Assembly (NCBI RefSeq): GCF_019430905.1
Contig: NZ_JAHYCA010000005.1
Location: forward strand, 1 to 64,000
Reading direction: 5' to 3'
Source of the DNA: Billgrantia antri
GTDB lineage: Bacteria; Pseudomonadota; Gammaproteobacteria; Pseudomonadales; Halomonadaceae
Length of the DNA stretch: 64,000 bases
A program made the position numbers and the translations under genes. The notes beneath the pieces were generated by a model. It was not told the DNA's origin. It saw only the letters and a list, made by a program, of their open reading frames with translations, and searched no databases. This document shows positions 47,497 through 56,247 of the stretch, piece by piece; positions within the stretch are counted from its first letter, which is position 1; each line of letters opens with the position of its first letter.

Positions 47497-47532
47497 TAAC
47501 TTCTGAGAGACCGTGCTTCCACGCTTCGCCGC

Positions 47533-47985
47533 CTAGGGCATCGCCTCCTTCAGCCTTTCCCGCAGTGTCTCAAGCCGCGACTTGAGCTCAGCGATCTCTT
47601 CAGGTGGCTGGCCACTGGCCATGACCACGCAGTCGGGAATTTCCTGGGCTTGCGCCTGCATCGCCCTGCCCCGGTCGGTGAGAAACAGCTCGACGACCCG
47701 CTCGTCGCGACGGCTGCGCACTCGCTGAAGCAGACCATCAGCTTCGAGACGCTTGAACACCGGAGTGAGCGAACCGGTATCGGTCATCAGGCGCCGGCTG
47801 ATGGCCCCGGCGCTTTGACCATCTTCCTGCCACAGCGCAAGCAGCACCAGGTATTGGGGATAGGTCAGACCAAGCCCCTTGAGCAGGGGCTTGTAGAACT
47901 TCGTCATCAGCAAAGAGGTGGAATAGAGCGTGAAGCAGAGCTGATCGTCGAGCTTGAGCTCGGAGCCGATCTCCTGGCTGGCCAT
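47533..47985 (-). CDS. MarR/OhrR-family transcriptional regulator
   Basis: Winged-helix regulator of 150 residues. The N-terminal part DDQLCFTLYSTSLLMTKFYK plus LTYPQYLVLLALW is characteristic of the OhrR branch, whose single reactive Cys (here Cys17) senses organic hydroperoxides. The DNA-binding helices include ISRRLMTDTGSLTPVFKRLE and the wing RSRRDERVVELFLT. No ohr peroxidase gene is adjacent; the neighbours are acyl-CoA metabolism genes. It could sense lipid peroxides or regulate these genes, but this is inference. Confidence 0.87.
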   Translation of the reverse strand: MASQEIGSELKLDDQLCFTLYSTSLLMTKFYKPLLKGLGLTYPQYLVLLALWQEDGQSAGAISRRLMTDTGSLTPVFKRLEADGLLQRVRSRRDERVVELFLTDRGRAMQAQAQEIPDCVVMASGQPPEEIAELKSRLETLRERLKEAMP

Positions 47986-48065
47986 GTGGCGCTCCCTATG
48001 GCATCTGATAATGCGCCCTACGCTAGCGCGCCAGCCGGTACCTGCCAAGCAGGTACCGCCAACGC

Positions 48066-48833
48066 TCACTGCATGCGAATGCCACCGTCCAGGCGTATCA
48101 CCTCGCCATTGAGCATGGGATTGGTGATGATCTGCTCGGCGAGACGGGCAAACTCGTCGGGATATCCCAGCCGCTTGGGGAACGGCACCGAGGCCGCCAG
48201 CGCCTGGGCGGCCTCGTCGGGAATCTCGCTCATCATGGGGGTCTGGAATACGCCTGGGGCAATGGCCATCACGCGGATGCCGTGGCGCGACAGCTCGCGT
48301 GCCGCCGGCAGGCTCATGCCCACCACGCCGGCCTTGGAGGCACTGTAGGCGCACTGCCCCACCTGGCCGTCGAAGGCAGCTATGGATGCGGTATTGACGA
48401 TGACGCCGCGCTCGCCGTCGTCGCTCTGCCCATTCTTCGCCATGGCGGCAGCGGCCAGCCGCATCACGTTGAAGGTGCCCACCAGGTTGATCTGCACGGT
48501 ACGCGCATAGGCCTCGAGATCGGCAGGGTTTCCTTCGCGGTCGACCAGCTTGGCCACGCTGACCACCCCGGCACAGTGCACCACGCCGGCCAGCCCCGCC
48601 TCACCGCCCAGGGCGACTGCGGCATCGACCGCCGCCTGAATGTCCTTGGCCGAGGTCACGTCGCCGCGCACCGCGCGGGCCACCTCACCCAGCTTTTCGG
48701 CATGGCTCTCGACGGCCTCGCTCAGGTCGCAGAGCACCACCCGACCGCCGCCGGCGACCAGGCGTTCGGCGGTGGCGGCCCCCAGCCCGGAGGCGGCGCC
48801 GGTGATCAGAAAGGTATTGTCCTTGACTTGCAT
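48066..48833 (-). CDS. SDR-family 3-hydroxyacyl-CoA dehydrogenase-like protein
   Basis: Short-chain dehydrogenase of 255 residues resembling type II 3-hydroxyacyl-CoA (or 2-methyl-3-hydroxybutyryl-CoA) dehydrogenases. The nucleotide loop is [15 protein letters not shown], followed by DVTS, the [11 protein letters not shown]er region and the catalytic YSASKAG. The C-terminus RLDGGIRMQ is typical of the type II enzymes. It lies 171 bases downstream of the acyl-CoA synthetase gene and probably acts in the same beta-oxidation or branched-chain route. Confidence 0.87.
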   Translation of the reverse strand: MQVKDNTFLITGAASGLGAATAERLVAGGGRVVLCDLSEAVESHAEKLGEVARAVRGDVTSAKDIQAAVDAAVALGGEAGLAGVVHCAGVVSVAKLVDREGNPADLEAYARTVQINLVGTFNVMRLAAAAMAKNGQSDDGERGVIVNTASIAAFDGQVGQCAYSASKAGVVGMSLPAARELSRHGIRVMAIAPGVFQTPMMSEIPDEAAQALAASVPFPKRLGYPDEFARLAEQIITNPMLNGEVIRLDGGIRMQ

Positions 48834-48897
48834 ATCAGGTTCCTGGGGTTAGATGGCAGGCTGAAAGTGCTCGAGGCTGTTCCGTCGTCAGGGCTAC

Positions 48898-48960
48898 GAG
48901 GGGGCGCTGTGAACCCATCCCTGGGCGCTACCGATGCCATACCTGGCATAGGACCCCCTC
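48898..48960 (-). other. Structured spacer (possible three-way junction RNA)
   Basis: Outer arms GAGGGGG (48898-48904) and CCCCCTC (48954-48960) pair perfectly and enclose two inner inverted repeats: CCCA-TCCC-TGGG (48914-48925) and ATGCCA-TACC-TGGCAT (48934-48949). It lies between the acyl-CoA synthetase stop and the SDR start. It could be an mRNA processing, stabilising or attenuation element; it has no U-run. Not matched to a known RNA family by eye. Confidence 0.4.
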
Positions 48961-49004
48961 TACGCCCTGCCCCCGGGGCCTCTCGCTTCAGGTAACTGCA
49001 ACTG

Positions 49005-50675
49005 TCATTGCGCAGCACCGGTTTCGGCCTTGTCGGCAGCATCGGCGCGCAGCTTGAAGCGCTGAATCTTGCCGCTCGGCGTCTTGGGCAGGGTCTCGAC
49101 GAACTCGATGACCCGCGGGAAGGCGTGGGTAGACAGTCGCTCGCGTACCAGTTGGCGAATCTCGTCGGCCAAGGCGTCGCTGGCCTCGAAACCTTCGCGC
49201 AGCACGATGTAGGACTTGATGATCTCGCCGCGGATCTCGTCGGGCTGGCCAACGGCAGCCGACTCTGCCACCGCCGGATGAGTCATTACGCTGTTCTCCA
49301 CGTCGGTGGGTCCCACCCGGTAGCCGGCGGTGGTGATGATATCGTCGTCACGACCGGCGAACTGGAAGGTGCCGTCCTCGTTGCGAATCACCACGTCGCC
49401 GGTCAGGTAGTACCCCTCGGCGAAGGGATGCTTCTCCTGCCAGGTGTAGCCGGCGAAGAAGTGCGCCGGTGAGCGGGCGATGTCCACCGCCAGCACGCCA
49501 GGCTCGCCCGGGGGCAGCTCCCGATACTCAGCGTCGAGGATCGCCAGGCGATAGCCGGGCATCGGCACTCCCATGGCGCCGACGTGCTTGGGATGCGCCA
49601 GCGCGTGGTGGTTGCAGCAGGTCATGCCGGTCTCGGTCTGGCCGTAGTGGTCCATGACCGGACAGCCCAGCGAGCGCTCGACCCAGGTCACCACTTCGGT
49701 GTTGAGCGGTTCGCCGGCGGAGCTGGCCACGCGCAGCTCGAGCGTCCGATGGGCGTCGTCGAACAGGCCCGAGGCCTTCATCAGGCGATAGGCGGTGGGC
49801 GCGGCGGCAAAGTTGGTGATGCGGTGGCGCTGCATGAAGGCAAGCGCTCCCTCGGCGCTGAAGCCCGCCTCGCAGAAGTGGGTGGTCACGCCCAGCAGCA
49901 GCGGCCCGGCGATGGCGTAATAGAGACCGTAGGCCCAACCGGGATCGGCCATGTTCCAGAAGCGGTCACTCTCGCGCAGGTCGATGGCGAGTTCCATGTA
50001 GAGCGCAAAGGCCGGCATGCCGGAGAGCGGCACGGCCACGCCCTTGGGCTTGCCCACGGTGCCGGAGGTGAACATTTGCAGGAAGGGCGCGTCAGGGGCG
50101 AGCCGCGGCGGATTGGCCTGAATCGGCTTATGCGCCAGCGCCTCGCGCCAGTCGAGATCGGCGTCATGTCCTTCGCTCGCGCCACCCACCGCCAGCACCG
50201 GCGGGCATTGCGACAGGCCATCGAACTTGAAGCGATTGGCGTGATCGGTGATTACCAGCTTGGTGTCGGCCCGCCCCAGGCGGTAATCGACTGCATCGGG
50301 GCCGAAGGCGGTAAACAAGGGTTGATAGACCGCGCCGATGCGCCAGGTGGCCAAGACCGCCACCAGCAGCTGGGGCGAGCGCGGGAGCATGCAGGCGATA
50401 CGATCGCCGACGCCAAGGCCGCGCTCGGCGAACCAGCCCGCCAGCCTGGCACTCTCGGCCTCCAGTTCGGCGAATGTCAACCGATTGACGTTGCCCTGAG
50501 CATCTTCATGGATCAACGCCAGCACGTCGCCCCGGCCTGAGCGCAGATGGCGACCACAGCACGACTCGTAAGCGTTGAACTTGCCATCACCATGATCGTC
50601 GAGGCGAGCGATGACCTCGTCAATGGAAAAGCCTTCGTAGTAGGCGGAGTACTCAGGAAGCTGTTGGGTGCTCAT
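49005..50675 (-). CDS. AMP-binding acyl-CoA synthetase
   Basis: ANL-superfamily ligase of about 556 residues that activates a carboxylic acid to its CoA thioester through an acyl-adenylate. The phosphate loop is MFTSGTVGKPKGVAVP, followed by DHYGQTETGM, TGDVVIRNEDGTF, GRDDDII and the C-terminal catalytic Lys in PKTPSGKIQR. It is closer to acetyl/medium-chain acyl-CoA synthetases than to FadD. ATG 50675 has GAGAGG upstream. Substrate is uncertain; the thiolase, SDR and dehydrogenase neighbours suggest short, medium or branched chains. Confidence 0.9.
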   Translation of the reverse strand: MSTQQLPEYSAYYEGFSIDEVIARLDDHGDGKFNAYESCCGRHLRSGRGDVLALIHEDAQGNVNRLTFAELEAESARLAGWFAERGLGVGDRIACMLPRSPQLLVAVLATWRIGAVYQPLFTAFGPDAVDYRLGRADTKLVITDHANRFKFDGLSQCPPVLAVGGASEGHDADLDWREALAHKPIQANPPRLAPDAPFLQMFTSGTVGKPKGVAVPLSGMPAFALYMELAIDLRESDRFWNMADPGWAYGLYYAIAGPLLLGVTTHFCEAGFSAEGALAFMQRHRITNFAAAPTAYRLMKASGLFDDAHRTLELRVASSAGEPLNTEVVTWVERSLGCPVMDHYGQTETGMTCCNHHALAHPKHVGAMGVPMPGYRLAILDAEYRELPPGEPGVLAVDIARSPAHFFAGYTWQEKHPFAEGYYLTGDVVIRNEDGTFQFAGRDDDIITTAGYRVGPTDVENSVMTHPAVAESAAVGQPDEIRGEIIKSYIVLREGFEASDALADEIRQLVRERLSTHAFPRVIEFVETLPKTPSGKIQRFKLRADAADKAETGAAQ

Positions 50676-50792
50676 GAACTGCCCTCTCGTACCGGTTTGT
50701 GCTTGTTGTTGAAACGCCGCCTCGGCTCCGTTGCCCCTCACCGAGGTGCACTCGCTGCGATGTACAGCGCGAATCTCTTCTGCTTAAATGCC

Positions 50793-50810
50793 GTTGACGT
50801 AAGCGTCAAC
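50793..50810. promoter_or_regulatory. GTTGACG/CGTCAAC palindrome upstream of the acyl-CoA synthetase gene
   Basis: A perfect 7-bp inverted repeat with a 4-base spacer (TAAG as read on the plus strand). On the minus strand it contains a -35-like TTGACG, 17 bases before TAAGCA, so a bound regulator would block the promoter. The pattern is like MerR-type LiuR or TetR-type operators of acyl-CoA genes; assignment is tentative. Confidence 0.6.
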
Positions 50811-50812
50811 CT

Positions 50813-50822
50813 AGCAAGCGCT
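50813..50822 (+). promoter_or_regulatory. TetR-type half-operator element (copy 1)
   Basis: AGCAAGCGCT lies two bases from the GTTGACG palindrome. Its exact reverse complement occurs at 51498-51507, just before the tetR start. Shared elements upstream of a TetR gene and its neighbour suggest a common operator. Confidence 0.4.
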
Positions 50823-50879
50823 CGGTACAAGCTAGAAGCAAAGCACGGGCAGGGCAACCCCCAGGAGGAGCGACCTGGG

Positions 50880-51485
50880 CTAGACCTTGGTCGACTGCCC
50901 CGGCTGGACATGGGTCGCAGGGGCGATCATGGCGACGAGTTCGTGGGCCAGATCCTCCGGCTTGCGCGGCCCTTCGGGGTCGTACCAGCGTACCGTCCAG
51001 TTCAGCGCCCCCATGACGAAGCGGGACACTAGGAAGCGATCGCCGTGGATGAGCCCGGCTTGCAGTGCCTCGTCGATGACCTGCTCCCACAACGCTTCAT
51101 AGGCGTCGCGTAGATGGCTCAAGTGGTCCCGTGCCGCAGGGTCCAGCCGGCGCCATTCGTAGAGTGCGACCACATGCGCATTGCGGTCGGTCAGCAGGGT
51201 TTGCAGGTGGGCGCGGGCCATGGCATGGAGGCGCTCGCTGGTCGAGTCACCGCACTCCTCCAGGGCCTGCCGCGCCAGCATCAGGGCATTTTGAGTGCCC
51301 TCCTCGATGACGGCCGCCAGGATTTCCTGCTTGTCGCGAAAATGGTGGAACAGGCTACCGGACTTGATGCCCATTTCCTGGGCCAGCATGCGCACCGTGG
51401 TGCGGTCAAACCCCTCCTGGACGAACAATTGCGCGGCCAGGCGGGTCAATTCCTTACGGCGAGGAGACTCGTTAACGACATTCAT
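50880..51485 (-). CDS. TetR/AcrR-family transcriptional regulator
   Basis: Regulator of 201 residues. The N-terminal DNA-binding domain is ELTRLAAQLFVQEGFDRTTVRMLAQEMGIKSGSLFHHFRDKQEILAAVI (shown here only as position residues about 11-58; key HTH residues are GIKSGSLFHHF). The C-terminal domain should bind a ligand, likely an acyl-CoA given the neighbours. Start MNVVNESPRRKEL at 51485 follows the family. It lies between the acyl-CoA synthetase gene (same strand) and the divergent thiolase gene, which it probably controls. Confidence 0.9.
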   Translation of the reverse strand: MNVVNESPRRKELTRLAAQLFVQEGFDRTTVRMLAQEMGIKSGSLFHHFRDKQEILAAVIEEGTQNALMLARQALEECGDSTSERLHAMARAHLQTLLTDRNAHVVALYEWRRLDPAARDHLSHLRDAYEALWEQVIDEALQAGLIHGDRFLVSRFVMGALNWTVRWYDPEGPRKPEDLAHELVAMIAPATHVQPGQSTKV

Positions 51486-51497
51486 CGGGTTTACACT

Positions 51498-51507
51498 AGC
51501 GCTTGCT
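51498..51507 (+). promoter_or_regulatory. TetR-type half-operator element (copy 2, autoregulatory)
   Basis: AGCGCTTGCT, the exact reverse complement of the element at 50813-50822, ends 13 bases upstream of the tetR start codon, in the divergent tetR-thiolase region. Confidence 0.4.
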
Positions 51508-51582
51508 TGGTTGATCTTGAGAAAAGCACAGCGGCGCTGGCAGGTCAACGCAGCAGACTGCGGACAACGCCAACGAGACGAC

Positions 51583-51609
51583 CGAGAGCCTTGTCATGGC
51601 TGGCTCTCG
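51583..51609 (+). repeat. Inverted repeat in the thiolase leader
   Basis: CGAGAGCC and GGCTCTCG pair over 8 bp with an 11-base loop, 43 bases before the thiolase ATG. No T-run; it may be a leader hairpin or a protein site. Confidence 0.4.
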
Positions 51610-51652
51610 CAGACCATTAGCACAACGAATGATTTGACAGGAGACCGCCACC

Positions 51653-52840
51653 ATGAGCAGCCCCAACGATATCGTTTTCCTTTCCGCCGCCCGCACCCCC
51701 ATGGGCGGCATGCTGGGCAGCCTCTCGAGCCTGACCGCCCCGGAACTCGCCGCCACCGCCATTCGCGCCGCGATCGAGCGCGCCGGCATCGAATCCAGCG
51801 CCATCGATGAAGGCATCATGGGTTGCGTGTTGCCAGGCGGCGTCAAGCAGGGCCCGGCCCGCCAGGCGATGCGCCAGGCCGGCATTCCCGACGGCATCGG
51901 CGCCACCACCGTCAACAAGCTGTGCGGCTCGGGCATGAAGGCGGCCATGCTGGCCCACGATCTGATCCGCGCGGGCAGCGGCGAGGTGATCCTGGCCGGC
52001 GGCATGGAGTCGATGTCCAATGCCCCGCACGTGCTCACCAAGGCGCGAACCGGCTATCGCCTGGGCCACGGCGAACTCAAGGATCACATGTTCCTCGACG
52101 GCCTCGAAGACGCCGAGACCGGCAAGCTGATGGGCGTCTTCGCCCAGGACGTTGCCAGCGAGCGCGGCTATTCCCGCGAGCGTCTGGACGATTTCGCCAT
52201 CGCCTCGCTGGAGCGAGCCATGGAAGCCACCAATGACGGCCACCTCAAGGCCGAGATGGCGCCGGTCACCGTCACCAGCCGCCAGGGTGAAAGCGTGGTC
52301 GAGCACGACGAGCAGCCGTTCCAGGCCAAGCTCGACAAGATCCGCCAGCTGCGTCCCGCCTTCGCCAAGGATGGGACCATCACCGCGGCCAACTCCAGCT
52401 CGATCTCGGACGGCGCCTCGGCGCTGATCCTGGCCAGCCAGGCCGCCGCCGACCGCCTGGGCAGCAAGCCGCTGGCGCGGATGCTGGGCCACAGCACACA
52501 CTCCCAGCACCCCAGCGAGTTCACCATTGCCCCGGTAGGGGCCATCGACAAGCTGTTGAAGAAGCTCGACTGGAGCGTCGCTGACGTCGACCTGTTCGAG
52601 ATCAACGAAGCCTTCGCAGTGGTCACCCTGCTGGCCATGGACGGCCTCGACATTCCCCACAGCAAGGTCAACGTCTTTGGCGGCGCCTGTGCCCAAGGGC
52701 ATCCTATCGGCTCCACCGGCTCGCGTATCATCGCCACCCTGATCCATGCCCTGCGCACCAAGGGCGGCAAGCGCGGCATCGCCAGCCTGTGCATCGGCGG
52801 CGGCGAGGCCACCGCCGTGGCAGTCGAGTTGATCGACTAA
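51653..52840 (+). CDS. Acetyl-CoA C-acyltransferase (thiolase)
   Basis: Thiolase of 395 residues that cleaves 3-ketoacyl-CoA or condenses acetyl-CoA. The nucleophilic Cys lies in NKLCGSGMKA (about residue 90), the His in GGACAQGHPIGSTG (it replaces the usual GGAIALGHP), NEAFAVV is present, and the second Cys is in SLCIGGGEA. CAGGAG precedes the ATG. It is divergent from tetR. The AtoB/PhaA-like features suggest short-chain substrates. Confidence 0.93.
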   Translation: MSSPNDIVFLSAARTPMGGMLGSLSSLTAPELAATAIRAAIERAGIESSAIDEGIMGCVLPGGVKQGPARQAMRQAGIPDGIGATTVNKLCGSGMKAAMLAHDLIRAGSGEVILAGGMESMSNAPHVLTKARTGYRLGHGELKDHMFLDGLEDAETGKLMGVFAQDVASERGYSRERLDDFAIASLERAMEATNDGHLKAEMAPVTVTSRQGESVVEHDEQPFQAKLDKIRQLRPAFAKDGTITAANSSSISDGASALILASQAAADRLGSKPLARMLGHSTHSQHPSEFTIAPVGAIDKLLKKLDWSVADVDLFEINEAFAVVTLLAMDGLDIPHSKVNVFGGACAQGHPIGSTGSRIIATLIHALRTKGGKRGIASLCIGGGEATAVAVELID

Positions 52841-52864
52841 GCCAAGCCAAGTACAGGCAATGTC

Positions 52865-52895
52865 AACGCCCGCCTCGAATCGAGGCGGGCGTTTT
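52865..52895. terminator. Terminator between the thiolase and fetB genes
   Basis: A perfect 13-bp stem, AACGCCCGCCTCG / CGAGGCGGGCGTT, with loop AAT, followed by TT. It sits 25 bases past the thiolase stop; symmetry allows use by the convergent fetB. Confidence 0.88.
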
Positions 52896-53698
52896 CATGA
52901 ACGGGGTGCCGAGAGCCGATCGAGGCGCAGTCGCTCCCGGCCATCGAACAGCCGGCGGCTGCCCACGGTCACCGCGGCCAGGGTGCCGAAGCCGGTGCCC
53001 AGGGTGATCGCGAACATGATCAGGATCTGATACTTGACCGCCAGCCCCGGCGCCGTACCGGCGAGTATCTGGCCGGTCATCATGCCCGGCAGGCTGACCA
53101 CCCCGGCGGCGGCCATGGCGTTGATCATCGGCATCAATCCGCTGCGCATCGCCTCGCGCCGAATGTCGCCGATCGCCACCTGCCAGGGCTCGCCCAGCAT
53201 CAGACGGTTCTCGATCACGCCGCGCTGGCGACAGGCAGTATCGGTCAGGCGATCCAGCGCCAGGGCCACCCCGGTCATGGTATTGCCCAGCAGCATGCCC
53301 AGCAGCGGTATGGCGTACTGCGGCCGATACCACGGCTCCGGGCCAATGACGACCGTCAGGGTCAGCACGGCCACGGTGAAGGAGGAGAGAAACATCGACA
53401 GCGTGCCGATGCCGAAGGTCCAGCCGCCCAGCAGCCGGCGCTGCTGCCGCGCCATCACCTCGCGCCCGGCGATCAGCAGCATCGCCAGCGCCATCAGCAC
53501 GACCCATACGAGTCGCTCGGCGGCGAACAGCGCCTCCAGCACCAGCCCCACCAGCGCCAGCTGAATGACGGTGCGCAGTGCGGCGATCAAGAGGCTACGG
53601 CTCATTCCCAGCCGCAGGGCAGCGGTACAGCCAGCCAGCATCACAACCATCAATGCCGCCAGTGCCAACTGCCACCACGAGAGTTCGATTACGCCCAC
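52895..53698 (-). CDS. fetB: ABC transporter permease, FetB/YbbM family
   Basis: Integral membrane permease of 267 residues with about seven hydrophobic helices. The central segments PLLGMLLGNTMTGVALALDR and VVSLPGMMTGQILAGTAP are hallmarks of the FetB (YbbM) family, linked to iron export and peroxide tolerance in E. coli. Its GTG start overlaps the end of fetA by 10 bases and has GGGGGAGG upstream. Exported substrate here is inferred from the family. Confidence 0.88.
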   Translation of the reverse strand: MGVIELSWWQLALAALMVVMLAGCTAALRLGMSRSLLIAALRTVIQLALVGLVLEALFAAERLVWVVLMALAMLLIAGREVMARQQRRLLGGWTFGIGTLSMFLSSFTVAVLTLTVVIGPEPWYRPQYAIPLLGMLLGNTMTGVALALDRLTDTACRQRGVIENRLMLGEPWQVAIGDIRREAMRSGLMPMINAMAAAGVVSLPGMMTGQILAGTAPGLAVKYQILIMFAITLGTGFGTLAAVTVGSRRLFDGRERLRLDRLSAPRS

Positions 53699-54306
53699 GC
53701 GACCTCCCCCTCTTCCAGCCGCCCGCTCGCGATTCGCCAGTGGCGGCTGGCCACCCGGGCGATCTGTCTTCGATCATGGGCGACCCATAGCGTCGGCCAG
53801 CGGTGTTCGCGTATGCGCGCGGTCAACCAGGCCTCAACGCGTTCGCCGGTCTCACCGTCCAGGTTGGCGGTGGGCTCGTCGAGCAGCAAGGCCCGAGGTT
53901 CGCGGCCAATGGCCCGCAGCAGCCCCAGGCGCTGCTTCTCGCCAGTGGAGAGCCGAGCCACCTGCCAAGAGAGAGTGTCGCGAGTGAAACCAAGCGCTTG
54001 CAGCTCCGCATTGGCCGGCTCGTCGGCGAAGTGTTGCCCCACCGTTTCCGCCCACCAGTGGCTTTCCGCCGGGACTAGCATTACCCGGCGCCGCCAGACG
54101 TGGCCCGGGGTTCGCGACTGGGCTTGGCCGCCCAGCCAGACCTCGCCGGCATGCGGTTCGAGGTCGGCCACCGCACGTAGCAGCCGGCTCTTGCCCGAGC
54201 CGCTGGCGCCGGAAAGGCAGACGATCTCGCCGGGTTCGATGGTCAGGCCGACATCGACGAGTTCACCGATAGCAACCCCAACGAGTCGCAAGCACTCACT
54301 TAACAA
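53689..54306 (-). CDS. fetA: ABC transporter ATP-binding protein, FetA/YbbL family
   Basis: ATPase of about 205 residues partnering FetB. Walker A GASGSGKSR, signature LSTGEKQRLGLLRA, Walker B ALLLDEPTANLD, H-loop VAHDRRQ. I choose TTG 54306 as start because GGAGAGGAG lies just upstream and the family begins at this point; the frame is open to another TTG at 54366 with no ribosome-binding site. Confidence 0.85.
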   Translation of the reverse strand: MLSECLRLVGVAIGELVDVGLTIEPGEIVCLSGASGSGKSRLLRAVADLEPHAGEVWLGGQAQSRTPGHVWRRRVMLVPAESHWWAETVGQHFADEPANAELQALGFTRDTLSWQVARLSTGEKQRLGLLRAIGREPRALLLDEPTANLDGETGERVEAWLTARIREHRWPTLWVAHDRRQIARVASRHWRIASGRLEEGEVAWA

Positions 54307-54436
54307 CGGCTCCTCTCCCCGCAGGTGGAAAGAGAATAAAGTGGCGCGAACTCGCCTGTCAGACAACCCCTGACGGCACGAGACTGCTTCGGCGCCACGA
54401 CGAAGATTCGCGCCCTCATGCCACCGTCACGTAGCG

Positions 54437-56119
54437 CTAGGCCGGCTCGAATACCCGTTCGATCCGCTGCTGTTCGACCGGTTCAGCGACTGCTACGCGC
54501 TGCTCCACGATACCGAGCAACGGAACATCCCACAGTTCGCCCGTCTCCTGAACGAATGACGCTACCGGCATCACGAAGCGCCGGGCCTGTTCCTGCATAC
54601 GCAGCGATTGGGTTTCCAACTGCTTCGCACCGTCTGCGGCCTGTTCCACCAGCAAGCTGCTCTGACGCGTCGCACGCTCCATCTGGCCCATGGCCCGATT
54701 CACCTCCTCTATGCCGAGACGCTGCTCGGCCGAGGCATGCACGACTTGCTCCATCAGCGCATCGACCCGTTCGATGGCGTCGATGATGCTCCGCGTATGC
54801 TCGGCAGCCCGTACCGAGAGTGTGTTGCCCTCTGCCACGCTCGCCTGGGAGGCCTGGATGCGCTGGCGTATATCCTTTGCCGCCTCGGCACTGCGCGATG
54901 CCAGGGCACGGACTTCGTTCGCCACTACCGCGAACCCCCTGCCCTGCTCTCCTGCACGCGCCGCTTCGACCGAGGCGTTGAGGGCCAGGATATTGGTCTG
55001 AAAGGCGATCGACTCGATCACGCCCACGATGCTGGCAATCTCATCGGAGTGGTCGTGAATGTCGTTCATGGTAGCGACGAAACGCGAAATGACCGCCTCG
55101 CCATCTCGTGCACGCTGTGCTGCCGCTTCTGCCGATTCACCCACCTGCCTGGCATTTTCAGCGTTGCTGGTCACGGTAGCGGTAAGTTGCTCCATGCTGG
55201 TCGCCGTCTGTTCGAGCGCCACGGCCTGTTCTCGGGTCTGGGCCGCAAGCGCCTGATTGTGGCCGGCCATCTCACGGCTTTCCGTATGCACGCTCTCGCT
55301 GCCGCTGCGCAGAAACCCCACGGTCTCGATGAGCGAGTGCTGCATGGTGGCAAGTTCGGCATATAACTGGCCTATCTCATTGCGTCCATGCGACTCCACT
55401 GCAGCGGACAGATCCCCCTTGGCAATGCGCTGGAAGTACTTGACGATGCGTCGCAGCGGCCGGATTACATTGACCGTGACGCCCCACACCACTCCGGCAA
55501 TCAGCAGACACGCCACGGCTAGAGACACGAGGATGGCCCAGGTCATTCCGTCGGCAAGGCGCTCGAAACGCATCGTCAATGCCTCACCCCGAGCCGTCGA
55601 ATCGCCGAGGAAGCTATCTGCCGCCTCTATGAAGGCCTGGCCACTGTCGTTGACGCGGGACTGCCCCGAGCGATAACCGGCATGGTCGCCGTCCTCTAGC
55701 AGCATCAGTTGCAATTTGAGGTTGTTATTGACTAGCGACTGGTAACGACCCGTCAGCACCTCGACAGCCGCCTGACGTTGCTCTGCCATGGGAATGGCGA
55801 GAAAAGTCTCGAAGGCGAGTTCGGCCTCGGCAAGGCGATCCCGCGCGCGCTCAAGAGCCGGCTCGGGCCTTTCGAAGGAAGGCACCCGCAGCAGCTCGGC
55901 GGCTCGGTCCATCTCGATCCGTGCCTGGAGGACATTGGTATAGGTGCGATTCAAGGCCCCAGCCTGCTCGACGTTGAGCCGGTTGAGGGTATCGAAGGCA
56001 TCACGGCTCATCTTGTTGGAAACCAGGCCCAATCCGCCGGCACCCAGAATCAGCACGCTGAAAGCTACCAGCACCAGCGACCAGCTGAGCCGTACCGTCA
56101 TGTCTTGGAATCGTTTCAT
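54437..56119 (-). CDS. Methyl-accepting chemotaxis protein
   Basis: Chemoreceptor of 560 residues: N-terminal helix (about 12-34), periplasmic four-helix-bundle domain of Tar/Tsr type (about 35-195), second helix (about 195-218), HAMP domain ([22 protein letters not shown]) and signalling domain. The hairpin tip is [33 protein letters not shown] (described by its core [19 protein letters not shown]) . It lacks a C-terminal NWETF CheR tether. GGGGAGCG precedes the ATG. The ligand is not predictable, and no other chemotaxis gene is nearby. Confidence 0.93.
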   Translation of the reverse strand: MKRFQDMTVRLSWSLVLVAFSVLILGAGGLGLVSNKMSRDAFDTLNRLNVEQAGALNRTYTNVLQARIEMDRAAELLRVPSFERPEPALERARDRLAEAELAFETFLAIPMAEQRQAAVEVLTGRYQSLVNNNLKLQLMLLEDGDHAGYRSGQSRVNDSGQAFIEAADSFLGDSTARGEALTMRFERLADGMTWAILVSLAVACLLIAGVVWGVTVNVIRPLRRIVKYFQRIAKGDLSAAVESHGRNEIGQLYAELATMQHSLIETVGFLRSGSESVHTESREMAGHNQALAAQTREQAVALEQTATSMEQLTATVTSNAENARQVGESAEAAAQRARDGEAVISRFVATMNDIHDHSDEIASIVGVIESIAFQTNILALNASVEAARAGEQGRGFAVVANEVRALASRSAEAAKDIRQRIQASQASVAEGNTLSVRAAEHTRSIIDAIERVDALMEQVVHASAEQRLGIEEVNRAMGQMERATRQSSLLVEQAADGAKQLETQSLRMQEQARRFVMPVASFVQETGELWDVPLLGIVEQRVAVAEPVEQQRIERVFEPA

Positions 56120-56247
56120 ACGCTCCCCGCGCCTTGATGATCGTCCGACACGGCCCGACTGGCCGCCCCGCGGGGTAGATTAGTAACAGGTAAAGATGAC
56201 AGTTCGAGGAATGAGGAGGGTAGTGAGAACGTCGAGAAGGTTCGTTA

